A stretch of 64,000 bases of DNA from Nonomuraea jabiensis (GTDB lineage Bacteria; Actinomycetota; Actinomycetes; Streptosporangiales; Streptosporangiaceae): assembly GCF_014204795.1 (NCBI RefSeq), contig NZ_JACHMB010000001.1:9064501-9128500 (forward strand), given 5' to 3'. Position 1 is the first letter of the stretch, and every line of letters begins with the position of its first letter. Under the pieces are notes generated by a model. The model was given only the letters and a program-made list of their open reading frames with translations, did not search any database and was not told the DNA's origin. Below, piece by piece: positions 24,090 to 33,356 of this stretch. Made by a program: the position numbers and the translations under genes.

Positions 24090-25598
24090 ATGCCTGTCAA
24101 ACAGCGCCCTGCCCTCCTGATCGCTGCGGCGGTGCTCGTGGCCGGTTGCTCGGCCGCGCCGCCACCCCCATCGGGCGGCGGCGGGACCTTGCGGTACGTG
24201 GCCGCGGGCAGTCCGGCCGCCGCCAGCGACGACCCGCACGGCGGGCTGGCCAACGAGTCGGACGCCCTGCGCTTCTCCCTGCTCTATGACGTCCTGACCG
24301 TCCCCGGCGCCGACGGAAGGGCCAAGCCACGGCTGGCGGCCTCATGGGAGCCCGACCGGACGCTCACCCGGTGGACGCTCCGGCTGCGGCCGGACGCGAC
24401 CTTCACCGACGGGCGTCCCGTGCGCGCCGCCGACGTGCTCTACTCGCTGCGCCGCATCGAGCGCAAGGCCGCCGAGAACTACGGCAGGCTCGCCCTGTTC
24501 GACACGAAGGCGTCCACCGCGCCCGACGACCACACCGTCGTCCTGATGACCAGGAGCCCGAACGCCCTGGTGCCCGAGGCACTGGAATCGGTCACGTTCG
24601 TCGTTCCGGAGGGTAGCGAGGACTTCGGGCAGCCCGTGCCGGGGTCGGGGCCGTACCAGCCGGCGAGCAGCGACGCCCAGACCGCCGTGTTGAAGCGCAA
24701 CCCCCGATGGTGGGGCGAACGCCCCCACCTGGACGGCATCGAGATCCGAGCCGTCGCCGACCCCCAGGCCAGGGCCGCCGCGGTCACCTCCGGGCAGGCC
24801 GACGTGGCGGGCAGCGTGAGCCCCGCCGCGGCGAAGGCCGCAGGCGCCGGCGTCCGGGTGGTGCGCCGCACGCCCGTGACCGAATACCCGTTCGTGATGC
24901 GCCTGGACCGCGAGCCCTTCGACGACCCCCGCGTCCGCGAGGCGTTCAAGCTGGCCGCCGACCGGCAGGCCCTGGTCGACACCGTCTTCCTCGGGTACGG
25001 GCAGGTCGCCAACGACCTGCCCACCCCGTACGACGCCTCCTACCCCAAGGACCTGACGCAGCGGCCCCGCGACGTGGCGCGCGCCAAGCAGCTCCTGGCC
25101 GAGGCCGGACACGCGGACGGGCTCAAGGTCACGCTGCGCACCACCACGTCGTACCCCGGCATGGACAGCGCGGCCGCCCTGTACGCGCGCCAGCTCGCCG
25201 ACATCGGCGTCACCGTCACGGTACGCAACGAGCCCCCCGACACGTACTTCACGAACGTGTGGAGCAAGGCCGACTTCTACACCGGCTACTTCGGCGGCAT
25301 CCCCTTCACCGACGTGGCCAGGGTCGCGCTCGTCTCGACGTCCCCGACGAACGAGACCGCCTGGAAGCGGCCCGCGTGGGACAAGGCGTTCACCGAGGCG
25401 CTGGCCGTCCGTGACGACGCCGACCGCAACGGCCGCCTCGGGGCGCTGCAGAAGGAGCTGTGGAAGGACGGCGGGTACGTGGTGTGGGGGCTCGGCGAGG
25501 GACTCGATCTGACTTCGCCGGCCGTCCAGGGCCTGCCCACCGGTCCCGGCTTCCAGCGCTTCCTCCTCGACGGTGCGCGGCTCGGCACAGCGGGCTGA
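24090..25598 (+). CDS. Substrate-binding lipoprotein of importer 2 (SBP family 5)
   Basis: A 502-aa family 5 binding lipoprotein: signal peptide with lipobox VAGCS, then RWTLRLRPDATFTDGRPVRAADV and DPRVREAFKLAADRQALVDTVF. It starts 19 bp after the synthase stop behind AGAGGAA. It is only distantly similar to the 10923-12464 lipoprotein, so the cluster has two different receptors rather than a recent duplicate. They might recognise apo and metal-loaded forms, or different metallophores (inference). Confidence 0.9.
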   Translation: MPVKQRPALLIAAAVLVAGCSAAPPPPSGGGGTLRYVAAGSPAAASDDPHGGLANESDALRFSLLYDVLTVPGADGRAKPRLAASWEPDRTLTRWTLRLRPDATFTDGRPVRAADVLYSLRRIERKAAENYGRLALFDTKASTAPDDHTVVLMTRSPNALVPEALESVTFVVPEGSEDFGQPVPGSGPYQPASSDAQTAVLKRNPRWWGERPHLDGIEIRAVADPQARAAAVTSGQADVAGSVSPAAAKAAGAGVRVVRRTPVTEYPFVMRLDREPFDDPRVREAFKLAADRQALVDTVFLGYGQVANDLPTPYDASYPKDLTQRPRDVARAKQLLAEAGHADGLKVTLRTTTSYPGMDSAAALYARQLADIGVTVTVRNEPPDTYFTNVWSKADFYTGYFGGIPFTDVARVALVSTSPTNETAWKRPAWDKAFTEALAVRDDADRNGRLGALQKELWKDGGYVVWGLGEGLDLTSPAVQGLPTGPGFQRFLLDGARLGTAG

Positions 25599-25602
25599 GC
25601 CG

Positions 25603-26544
25603 ATGCGTCTCCTCCTGGTCAAGGGGCTACGCGTGGTCATCCTGCTGGTTGCGATCTCTGCCGCGGTGTTCGCCGCCACCGAGCTGTTACCGGGAGACGC
25701 CGCCGACACCGCAGGCGGCGGACGCGCCTCGGCCGCCCAGCTCGCCGAGCTGCGCGCCGAGCACGGGCTCGACCGGCCCGCGTGGGAACGGTGGGGCCGG
25801 TGGGCATGGGCGCTGGCCCACGGCGACCCGGGCCGGTCCCTGCTGACCGGCCGCTCCGTCGCCGACCTCGTCGCCCTGCGCCTGCCGGCGACCGCCGTAC
25901 TGGCCGGGTCGGCGTTCGCGCTGACCGTGCTGCTCACCCTCCTGGGGTGCGCGCTCGCCGGGCGGCGGGCGCTGCGCCGACCCGGAGACATCGGCGGCGG
26001 CCTGGCCACAGCGCTCACCGCCGTACCCCAGGTGGTGGTGGCGGCGGGGCTGGCGGCGCTGCTCAGCGGAGTGCTCGGGTGGGTGCCGCCGGTTTCCCTG
26101 CTGCCGCCGGGCGGCTCTCCGCTCGCGGATCCGGTGATCCTCGTTCTTCCCGTCCTGACGCTGGCTCTGCCCTCCGCCGCGTACGGCGTCGCGCTGCTCG
26201 GCGGCGCCGTGGCCGATGCCCTGCGGGCGCCGCACGTGGCGGACGCCCTCATCCGCGGCGTCCCCACCGGTCGCATCCTCCGGAGGCAGGTGCTGCCCGT
26301 GCTGGCCGGGCCCGCGCTGCGCGTGCTCGCCGTCGTGGCCGGGGGGTTCACCGCGGGCAGCGCTCTGGTGGAGACGGTCTTCGGGTACGCGGGGGCGGGC
26401 GAGCTCCTGGTCAGCTCGGTTGCCGCACGGGACACTCCCGTGGTGCAACTGCTGGGTCTCGGCTCGGCTGCGGTCGTGCTGGCGGTGCTGCTGCTCGCCG
26501 ATCTGGCTCCGGGCCGGTCATGGCGGGAGGGCACCTCCTCGTGA
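25603..26544 (+). CDS. ABC importer 2 permease (DppB-like)
   Basis: A 313-aa permease whose N-terminus VVILLVAISAAVFAATELLPGDAAD and the following LRAEHGLDRPAWERWGRW fit the DppB pattern, with about six helices and the ATPase-contact loop near DALIRGVPTGRILRRQ. It begins five bases after the lipoprotein stop and overlaps the next permease (GTGA). With its partner it forms the second pore of the cluster. Confidence 0.9.
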   Translation: MRLLLVKGLRVVILLVAISAAVFAATELLPGDAADTAGGGRASAAQLAELRAEHGLDRPAWERWGRWAWALAHGDPGRSLLTGRSVADLVALRLPATAVLAGSAFALTVLLTLLGCALAGRRALRRPGDIGGGLATALTAVPQVVVAAGLAALLSGVLGWVPPVSLLPPGGSPLADPVILVLPVLTLALPSAAYGVALLGGAVADALRAPHVADALIRGVPTGRILRRQVLPVLAGPALRVLAVVAGGFTAGSALVETVFGYAGAGELLVSSVAARDTPVVQLLGLGSAAVVLAVLLLADLAPGRSWREGTSS

Positions 26545-27320
26545 GCCGGATCCCGCTCCTGCTCGGAACCGTTCTGGCAGTCGTGACCGTGCTGGGGCCC
26601 GCCCTCGCCCCCTACGATCCGGCCGCACCGGTGACCGCGCCATGGACGGAAAGCGGCGCCGATCATCTGCTCGGAGGCGACGTGCTGGGCCGGGACGTGC
26701 TGTCGCGGCTCCTGGCCGGAGGGCGCCACCTCCTGGCCGTCTCGCTCGTGGCGGCCGCGCTCGCCACCCTCGTCGGGGCGCTCGGCGGGCTCGCCGCGGG
26801 GTGGCGCGGGTCCCGCGCGCTCACGGCCTCCGCCGATCTGCTGCTCGCGGTGCCGGTGCTGCTGCCCGCGCTGGTGCTCGCCGTGTCCCTGCCCGGTGAC
26901 GCCGCCGTCGTCGCCGCCACGGTCCTGGCGGGAGCACCGCTGACGCTGGGCGTGATCAGGGACGTCACCGCGGGTGTCCGCGAACGCGGATACGTCAGGG
27001 CGGCGCGGCTGAGGGGCGAGAGTGCCGTGGCGGTGCTGCTGCGGGAGGTCCTGCCGGCCATGGCCGGAGTGCTCGCCGCCGACCTCGGGCTGCGCTTCGT
27101 CACCGCGTTGCAGCTGGCGTCCGCGCTCGGCGTACTCGGCGTCACCGACGCGCCCGCCACCGGGGACTGGGCCGTGATGCTCCGTGAGAACCTCGCGGGC
27201 GCCGCGCTCAACCCCGCCGCCCTCGCGGCTCCCGCACTGCTCCTCGCGCTGTTGTCCCTGGCCGTCGCCGTCGCCGCGCGCACGGGGCTCCGCCACGCGT
27301 TCGGAACGGAGAGCTCCTGA
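26541..27320 (+). CDS. ABC importer 2 permease (DppC-like)
   Basis: A 259-aa permease. ADHLLGGDVLGRDVLSRLLAGG is the DppC signature, and the coupling loop is RAARLRGESAVAVLLREVLP. GTG 26541 is preferred over ATG 26520 because GGGAGGG lies nine bases upstream and it gives the usual GTGA overlap with the preceding stop. The stop overlaps the ATPase start by one base. It is followed by the only ATPase gene of either importer. Confidence 0.88.
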   Translation: MSRIPLLLGTVLAVVTVLGPALAPYDPAAPVTAPWTESGADHLLGGDVLGRDVLSRLLAGGRHLLAVSLVAAALATLVGALGGLAAGWRGSRALTASADLLLAVPVLLPALVLAVSLPGDAAVVAATVLAGAPLTLGVIRDVTAGVRERGYVRAARLRGESAVAVLLREVLPAMAGVLAADLGLRFVTALQLASALGVLGVTDAPATGDWAVMLRENLAGAALNPAALAAPALLLALLSLAVAVAARTGLRHAFGTESS

Positions 27321-28762
27321 TGACGGGCTTGAGAGGCGAGGGGATACGCGTCACCGGTCCTTCCGGCCGCGTTGTCATCGACGGATTCGGCACGCATGCG
27401 GCGCCCGGCCGCGTGCTCGCGCTGACCGGGCCTTCCGGCAGCGGAAAGACCACCGTCCTCAGGGCCCTGCTCGGCTGCCTGCCCCCGGAGATGCGGCTCG
27501 CCGCCGGTTCGGTGCGCTGGCGCGGAAACCCGCTGCCGGCCGGACGCGCCGGGCGCCGCTGGCGCCTCACCCAGGTCGGCTGGCTGGCCCAGGACCCCGC
27601 CTCGACCCTCGACCCGTGGCGGCCTGTACTCGACCAGGTCACCGAGGCTCTCGCGGACCGCACCGGCGCGGCCGCCCGCGACGAGGCCGCCGCCCTGCTC
27701 GAACGGCTGGACCTCGCCCCCGCTCTGCAGGCCAGGACCCCGGGCCGGCTCTCCGGCGGACAGGCCCAGCGGGCCGCCCTGGCCCGCGCCCTGGCCGGAG
27801 ATCCGCCCCTCCTGGTGCTGGACGAGCCCACCAGCAGCCTCGACCCGGAGTGCGCGCAGCTCGTGGCCGACGCCGTACGGGAGCGGCGCGGCGACCTGGC
27901 GCTTACCACGGTGCTGGTCACCCATGACCGGCGGCTGGTGGCGGAGCTCGCCGACGACGTGACCGAGCTGGCCCCTGTCCCTCCAAGGGCAGCTTCGAAC
28001 GGTCACAAGAAGATCGCCGCAGGGCTTCCGGTCCTGACCGTGCGCGGGCTCAGAGTGGACCACCCGGCAGGCGGATCCCCGCTGCTCGCCGCCACCGATC
28101 TGACGCTGCGCGCAGGCGAGATGGTCGCGTTGCTGGGGCCGTCCGGCAGCGGCAAGAGCACGCTGCTGCACACGCTGGCCGGGCTACGCCCGCTGGCGGC
28201 CGGAACCCTGACCCTGTCGGCGGCCGGCGCCGCAGGGCCCCTTCCGCCCCGCGCGTCCGAGCGCAGCCGCGCCCAGCTACGCCGTATCCAATTTGTCGGC
28301 CAGAATCCCCGCGACGAGCTCAACCCCGCCCACCGAGCCGTGACAGCCGTCGCCCGCCCGCTGCGAACGCTCGCCGGCCTGCGACACGCCCCCGCACGCG
28401 TGGAGGCGCTCGGCCTGCTGGCTGCTCTCGGCTTGGACACCGATCATGCCCGACGGCGCCCAGGACGGCTCTCCGGCGGCCAGCGGCAGCGGGTCGCCGT
28501 GGCCCGCGCCGTGGCTCCGGGCGCCGCCGTCCTGCTCGCCGACGAGATCACCTCGGCCCTGGACGCGGCGACCGCGTCGGAGCTGCTCGAACTCCTCGAC
28601 CGCCTCCGGGCCGACGGCCTCGCCGTGCTCCTGGCCACGCACGACCCGGACGTGGCGGCCCGCGCCGACCGAATCCTGCGCATGAGCGCCGGAGCCCTGC
28701 ACGAGCAGGGCTCCAACACCATCCGACGGAGGACGAACCGTGCCCGACGAAGCCATCCTTGA
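27320..28762 (+). CDS. Fused double ABC ATPase (DppD-DppF-like) for the importers
   Basis: A 480-aa protein with two complete nucleotide-binding domains. Domain 1 has Walker A GPSGSGKTT, signature RLSGGQAQR and Walker B LLVLDEPTS. Domain 2 has GPSGSGKST, RLSGGQRQR and VLLADEITS. Nickel/dipeptide importers usually have two separate ATPases; here they are one polypeptide. The missing ATPases of the 9.2-12.5 kb importer make it likely that this one drives both. It overlaps the next gene by 23 bp. Confidence 0.92.
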   Translation: MTGLRGEGIRVTGPSGRVVIDGFGTHAAPGRVLALTGPSGSGKTTVLRALLGCLPPEMRLAAGSVRWRGNPLPAGRAGRRWRLTQVGWLAQDPASTLDPWRPVLDQVTEALADRTGAAARDEAAALLERLDLAPALQARTPGRLSGGQAQRAALARALAGDPPLLVLDEPTSSLDPECAQLVADAVRERRGDLALTTVLVTHDRRLVAELADDVTELAPVPPRAASNGHKKIAAGLPVLTVRGLRVDHPAGGSPLLAATDLTLRAGEMVALLGPSGSGKSTLLHTLAGLRPLAAGTLTLSAAGAAGPLPPRASERSRAQLRRIQFVGQNPRDELNPAHRAVTAVARPLRTLAGLRHAPARVEALGLLAALGLDTDHARRRPGRLSGGQRQRVAVARAVAPGAAVLLADEITSALDAATASELLELLDRLRADGLAVLLATHDPDVAARADRILRMSAGALHEQGSNTIRRRTNRARRSHP

Positions 28763-30017
28763 CGTGCTGCGCGACCACCCATGGGTGGCTACCGCACGCC
28801 GCGGCCCCCAGGGCGTCCTGGTGAGCCCGCGACTCGAAGCGCTCGCCGTGCACCCCCAGCCAGGAGTGCTGCTGCGGGAGTTCCTCGAACACTGGGGCGA
28901 CGTCTACGACTGGGTGTACGAGAGCTCGCACAACCCCGGTGAGCTGGACTTCTCCGGCTGGCGCGCGTCCGACACAGGACTGCCCCTGCCGCGGGAGCAC
29001 ATGGCCGACTGGCTGCGGTGCACCGTAGACCTGGTGCTGGGCCGCCGCCCGTCGCGCGTGCTCGAACTCGGCTGCGGCAGCGGCCTGCTGCTGCACGAGC
29101 TACGTGACCACCTGACCGCCTACGTCGGCACGGACGTCTCCGCCGCCGCCGTCGAGCGTCTGGGCCGGGCGCGCATGCCCCGGGTCACGGTCGTCCGCGC
29201 CGCCGCTCACGAGGTCCGCTCCGAGCAGGTGACCCGAGCATTGGCCGAGACCATGGGCGCCCGGCCGGACTGCGTCCTGCTGAACTCCGTCACCCAGTGC
29301 TTCCCCCATCTGGGCTACCTGCGGGCCGTGCTCCTCGACGCGCTCGACCTCGTCGCGCCCGGGGGCACGGTGATCGTCGGCGACGTCCGGCACGCCAGGC
29401 TCGTCGAGCATTACTGCCGCTGGGTCGAGCACGCCAAGGATCCCGCGGCGGAGGCCGCCGAGATCGAGCGGCGGGCGGCACGGCGGGCAGCTCACGAGGA
29501 GGAGATGCTGCTCGACCCGCGTGCCGTCGCGCGCATCGCCCTCGAGGCGGGCCGTGCCGTCGCCGTGTCGATCCACGCCCGCACCATGGCCGACGACACC
29601 GAGCTCACCCGCTACCGGTACGACCTCGTGTTGCACGCCGACGTCCGGGACGCCGCGCCATGGCCCGGCGGGACGGCGGTGCGTACCGGCATCCCGAACG
29701 CGCTCCTATCCAGCTCACCGGACGCGATCGCGCCCCACGAGCTCCGTGCCAAGACACCGGACGGGGAGATCCTCCTCGATCCCGCCGACCCGGCACGCCT
29801 GGCGGTCGCGCGGCCCGCGTCGGCCAGCCGGTTCACGGCCGAGAGCATCGCCGGCCTGGCCGAGGGGGTCGATCCCGGGCTGCTCGCGCGTGAGCCGATG
29901 ACGGCCTTCGCGGCCCGGCGGCTCCCCGAGGTGCTGCACGACCACCTGCGCGCGATGGTGCCCGGCCTGCCGCATCCCGACATCGCCGTGGAGCAGGTGC
30001 CCGCCGATGCCCGTTGA
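28740..30017 (+). CDS. Stand-alone NRPS-type methyltransferase (A-domain-inserted MT family)
   Basis: A 425-aa methyltransferase resembling the domains normally inserted in NRPS A domains or near the end of HMWP1: VYDWVYESSHNPGELDFSGW, LPLPREHMADWL, motif I VLELGCGSGLLLHEL, LLNSVTQCFPHLGYL and VGDVRHARL. As a free protein it must act in trans on a carrier-bound thiazoline or cysteine. In yersiniabactin the third MT methylates the alpha carbon of the last thiazoline, the probable analogue. GTG 28740 has GGAGGA upstream; the stop overlaps the next gene by 11 bp. Confidence 0.87.
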   Translation: MPDEAILDVLRDHPWVATARRGPQGVLVSPRLEALAVHPQPGVLLREFLEHWGDVYDWVYESSHNPGELDFSGWRASDTGLPLPREHMADWLRCTVDLVLGRRPSRVLELGCGSGLLLHELRDHLTAYVGTDVSAAAVERLGRARMPRVTVVRAAAHEVRSEQVTRALAETMGARPDCVLLNSVTQCFPHLGYLRAVLLDALDLVAPGGTVIVGDVRHARLVEHYCRWVEHAKDPAAEAAEIERRAARRAAHEEEMLLDPRAVARIALEAGRAVAVSIHARTMADDTELTRYRYDLVLHADVRDAAPWPGGTAVRTGIPNALLSSSPDAIAPHELRAKTPDGEILLDPADPARLAVARPASASRFTAESIAGLAEGVDPGLLAREPMTAFAARRLPEVLHDHLRAMVPGLPHPDIAVEQVPADAR

Positions 30018-31329
30018 GCTGCCCTCTCGTGATGACCTCCAGCTGGTCCGCCGCACGCTGGAGGCATTGCCGGACGTGGCCGAGGCAGAGGTCTTCCTCA
30101 TCGCCGACGGCCCCGGCGCCGCCCCTGCCGCTCTGGTGTCCGGCGGGCACCCGCAGCCTGAAGCACTTCCTCGCACCGCTCACCTCGGGGGTGCCGAGAC
30201 GGGCGTCGTGCCGCGCTGCCTGGCGGTGATGGACCGGGCCGCCATGCTCGCCATCGCCCACACGCTGCACGCCACCGGTCTCTTCCGCGGCGGCCGCGTC
30301 CACGGCTGGGAAGAGGTCGCGGAGGCGCTCGGCGCGGCCCCTCGACATCGGTGGATCGTCCGCCGCTGGCTTGCCTCCGATGAGACGCTTCGGCCGCCGT
30401 CGAGGCGGGAGCTGGCCACCGCCATGCGAGACCTGGACGTCGCCCGGCACGAGCTGGGATACCCCGCCGCGATGGGCCGCTTCTTCCAGGCGGCGCTGCG
30501 CAGCCTGGCGCGACTCGTACGCGATGAGATCACCCTGCAGTCGCTGCTGTTCTCCGGCGGAGGCATGACCACCGCCCTGGGCAACTACCGCGACAACCTG
30601 ATCAGCCGCCACCTCAACAAGGCGGCGGCGGATGCCGTGGCCGAGGCGGCCCGCACGCGTGGCAGGGTTCTGGAGATCGGCGCGGGCGTGGGAGCGACCA
30701 CCGACGCGGTCCTCGCTGCCGTGGACGACGTGGACTACCTGTTCACCGACGTCTCGACCTTCTTCCTGGACGCGGCGCGCGAACGGTTCCGGCACCGGCC
30801 GGGCATGCGCTACGCCCTGCTCGACGTCAACGCCAAGATGACACCGGACGAGCCCCCCTTCGACGTCGTGCTGGCCGCGAACGTCCTGCACAACGCCCGC
30901 CACGCCGGACGCACCCTGGCCGCGATCCGCGAGCTCCTGGCCCCCGGCGGCACCCTGGTGCTCATCGAGTCGTGCGTCGAACACCACCTGGTGTCCGCCT
31001 CGATGCACTTCCTCATGTCGCCGCAGGCCGACGCGCTCCTGCCCGGTTTCGCGGACATCCGGCAGGGGCAGGACCGCGTCTTCCTGAGCCGCACCGAATG
31101 GATCCGGCAGCTCGCGGCGCTCGGTTTCCGGGACGTACGTGCCGAGCCCGCTCCCGGCGACCCGCTCGCCGCGGCCGGGCAGCACGTGTTCACCGCCGTC
31201 CGCGGCGACCACCACCCTGATCCCGCGCCGCTGCTGTCCAAGGCGGCCGAGGCGCTGCCGCCGCACCTGGTCCCGCGCGAGATCCACACCGTCGACGCCC
31301 TCATCACAGATCGGAGTCACCGCCCGTGA
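30007..31329 (+). CDS. Stand-alone PKS-type C-methyltransferase
   Basis: A 440-aa protein resembling the cMT domain between AT and KR of HMWP1 and related PKSs. Residues 150-210 give the lead-in ARLVRDEITLQSLLFSGGGM and YRDNLISRHLN, then motif I VLEIGAGVGATTDAVL, LFTDVSTFFLDAARERF, and DVVLAANVLHN. Since the neighbouring PKS has no MT domain, this enzyme probably methylates the malonate-derived carbon in trans, perhaps twice as in yersiniabactin. The first ~140 residues are less conserved and may mediate docking. It is coupled to genes on both sides by overlapping stops and starts. Confidence 0.86.
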   Translation: MPVELPSRDDLQLVRRTLEALPDVAEAEVFLIADGPGAAPAALVSGGHPQPEALPRTAHLGGAETGVVPRCLAVMDRAAMLAIAHTLHATGLFRGGRVHGWEEVAEALGAAPRHRWIVRRWLASDETLRPPSRRELATAMRDLDVARHELGYPAAMGRFFQAALRSLARLVRDEITLQSLLFSGGGMTTALGNYRDNLISRHLNKAAADAVAEAARTRGRVLEIGAGVGATTDAVLAAVDDVDYLFTDVSTFFLDAARERFRHRPGMRYALLDVNAKMTPDEPPFDVVLAANVLHNARHAGRTLAAIRELLAPGGTLVLIESCVEHHLVSASMHFLMSPQADALLPGFADIRQGQDRVFLSRTEWIRQLAALGFRDVRAEPAPGDPLAAAGQHVFTAVRGDHHPDPAPLLSKAAEALPPHLVPREIHTVDALITDRSHRP

Positions 31330-33284
31330 CCGCAGACCTCGAACCCGCGCTCCGCCGGATCTGGGCAGACGTCCTGGACCTGCCGGAGGAGCGGATCGCC
31401 TCGGGAGACAGCTTCCTCGCCCTGGGGGGCGACTCCGTCCTCGCCGTCCGCACCGCCGCTCTCGTCCGCAGGCGGCTGGGCGTGGTCCTGGCGATGTCCG
31501 ACCTCCGAGTCCAGGACACGCTCGCCGACCTCGCGGCCGCGGTCCGGGAGCGGGGCTCCGCACGGGACGGCGACGTACCCGACCTGAAACCGGTACGCCG
31601 GGACGACCCGCTCGCGCCGTTCCCTCTGCTGCCGCTCCAGCAAGGCTACTTCGTCGGCCAGCAGGACGGCTGGGAACTGTCGTACGAGTCCGCGCACCAC
31701 TACGTGGACTTCGGCCTGACCGGAGTGGACGGCGACGAGGCCGCCGAGGCGCTGCGCGACGCCCTGCACCGGCTGGCCGAGCACCAGCCCGCGCTGCGGG
31801 CCCGGATCCTGCCCGACGGCACCCAGCGCATCCTCGACCCGGACGCGCCCGGCGCGATCCCGTCCCCGACCGTCCACGACTGGCGCGCGCTCGACGCCGG
31901 GGAAGCCGCCCGCCTCCTCGCCGGGCTGCGCGCGGACATGCGCGCCAACGGCCCGGACCCGGCCACGGGCCCCGGGGTCGACCTGCGCCTCAGCCTCATG
32001 CCGGACGGCCGGGGCAGGCTGCACTCCTCGATGAGCCTGCTCCTGGTGGACGGCTGGTCGTCCGGTGTGTTCTACCGCGACCTTCTCGCCTTCGCCGCCG
32101 ACTGGAACACCGTCCTCGCCCCGCTGGACATCGACTTCGGCGACTACGTCACCGCCGTGCAGGGGCTGCCGGAGACCCCGCAGTGGCAGGCCGACCGCGA
32201 CTGGTGGTGGGAACGGCTCGACGCCTTCCCCCAGCCTCCCGCCCTCCCGGTCACGGCCGAACCGGACACCGTACGAGCCCGCGTGATGCGCAGCCTGGAA
32301 ACCCGCCTGGCCCCGGACCGCTGGGCCCGCGTCCAGGAGCTGTGCCGTGAGCACGGGGTCACGCCGTCCGCCGCGGCGCTGGCCGCCTACGCCGTCGCGC
32401 TCGCCCGTACGGCCGGCCACCGGCGCTTCCTGCTCAACAGCCTGCAGCTCAACCGGCTGCCGCTGCACCCGGACGTGCACCGCATGGTGGGCGCGTTCTC
32501 CTCCACCGTGCTGCTGCCGATCGAGCTGCCGGAGCACCGCACGTTCGCCGACCTCGCCCGCGAACTCCAGACACTCACCGGCGAGGCACTCGCGCACAAC
32601 CTCGTCACGGGCGTGGAAGTGTCCCGGGAGCTCGCCCGCCGATGGGGCACGACCCGGCCCGTCGCGCCCGTCGTCTTCCAGAGCACGCTCGGAGTGGACG
32701 CGGCCATGGGCAGCTCCGTTCCCGAAGAGGCAGGGCCTCTCGGCCACATCGACCTGACCGACCACCGCCAGGAGCTGCGCACCCCGCAGGTGGCCATGGA
32801 GGGCCGGCTCTACGAGGCCAGGGACGAACTGGTGATCGTGCTGTCGCTGGTGGAGGAGCTTTTCCACGCCCAGGACGTGGAGGGGTTGTTCACCACGTTC
32901 ACCACGCTCGTCCGGTCCCTGGACACACCCGACGGCTGGGAGCGCACCTGCGATCTGCCCGAGCGGCTGGACGCGGACGGCGGGCTCCGGCTCGACGCCC
33001 GGCCCCGCGCGAGCATCGCGCAGGACGGCGGGCCGCTGCGCGACGAGTTGGAGCAGGCGGTGGCCGACTGCTGGAGCGAGCTGCTCGACCTGCCGGAAGA
33101 CCGGCAGCTCGACCGCGCGGCGGAGTTCTTCGCGCTCGGCGGGGACTCGCTCGCCGCCATCCGGATGCTCACCCGCCTGGCCCGCTCAGGACTTCCGCAC
33201 GTCACCCCCAGAGACTTCCTGGCCGCCCCCACCGTCGCCGGCCTCGCCGCCGCCATCCGCGAGAAGCGGGGGCCTGAGGGATGA
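31326..33284 (+). CDS. NRPS module PCP-Cy-PCP without an adenylation domain
   Basis: A 652-aa protein: PCP (Ser37 in LGGDSVL), condensation/heterocyclisation domain (~99-520, opening FPLLPLQQGYFVG), and a C-terminal PCP (Ser608 in LGGDSLA). The Cy motif, DXXXXDXXS in the other two synthases, reads SLLLVDGWS here: the first Asp is Ser while the second Asp (residue 242) and last Ser remain. With no A domain, both carriers must be charged by the single Cys A domain encoded at 14-17.6 kb. They supply the carriers absent from the PKS protein. It is the last gene of the operon; a 14-bp-stem hairpin follows. Confidence 0.9.
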   Translation: MTADLEPALRRIWADVLDLPEERIASGDSFLALGGDSVLAVRTAALVRRRLGVVLAMSDLRVQDTLADLAAAVRERGSARDGDVPDLKPVRRDDPLAPFPLLPLQQGYFVGQQDGWELSYESAHHYVDFGLTGVDGDEAAEALRDALHRLAEHQPALRARILPDGTQRILDPDAPGAIPSPTVHDWRALDAGEAARLLAGLRADMRANGPDPATGPGVDLRLSLMPDGRGRLHSSMSLLLVDGWSSGVFYRDLLAFAADWNTVLAPLDIDFGDYVTAVQGLPETPQWQADRDWWWERLDAFPQPPALPVTAEPDTVRARVMRSLETRLAPDRWARVQELCREHGVTPSAAALAAYAVALARTAGHRRFLLNSLQLNRLPLHPDVHRMVGAFSSTVLLPIELPEHRTFADLARELQTLTGEALAHNLVTGVEVSRELARRWGTTRPVAPVVFQSTLGVDAAMGSSVPEEAGPLGHIDLTDHRQELRTPQVAMEGRLYEARDELVIVLSLVEELFHAQDVEGLFTTFTTLVRSLDTPDGWERTCDLPERLDADGGLRLDARPRASIAQDGGPLRDELEQAVADCWSELLDLPEDRQLDRAAEFFALGGDSLAAIRMLTRLARSGLPHVTPRDFLAAPTVAGLAAAIREKRGPEG

Positions 33285-33286
33285 GC

Positions 33287-33321
33287 GAGCGGCCCGGCGG
33301 ACACGCGCCGCCGGGCCGCTC
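33287..33321. terminator. Terminator hairpin ending the metallophore operon
   Basis: A perfect 14-bp stem (GAGCGGCCCGGCGG) with a seven-base loop starts three bases after the synthase stop. It lies between convergent genes and probably works for both. Confidence 0.8.
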
Positions 33322-33356
33322 CAGCGGATCAGCCGATCCCGCCGGGCGGGGCCTTC

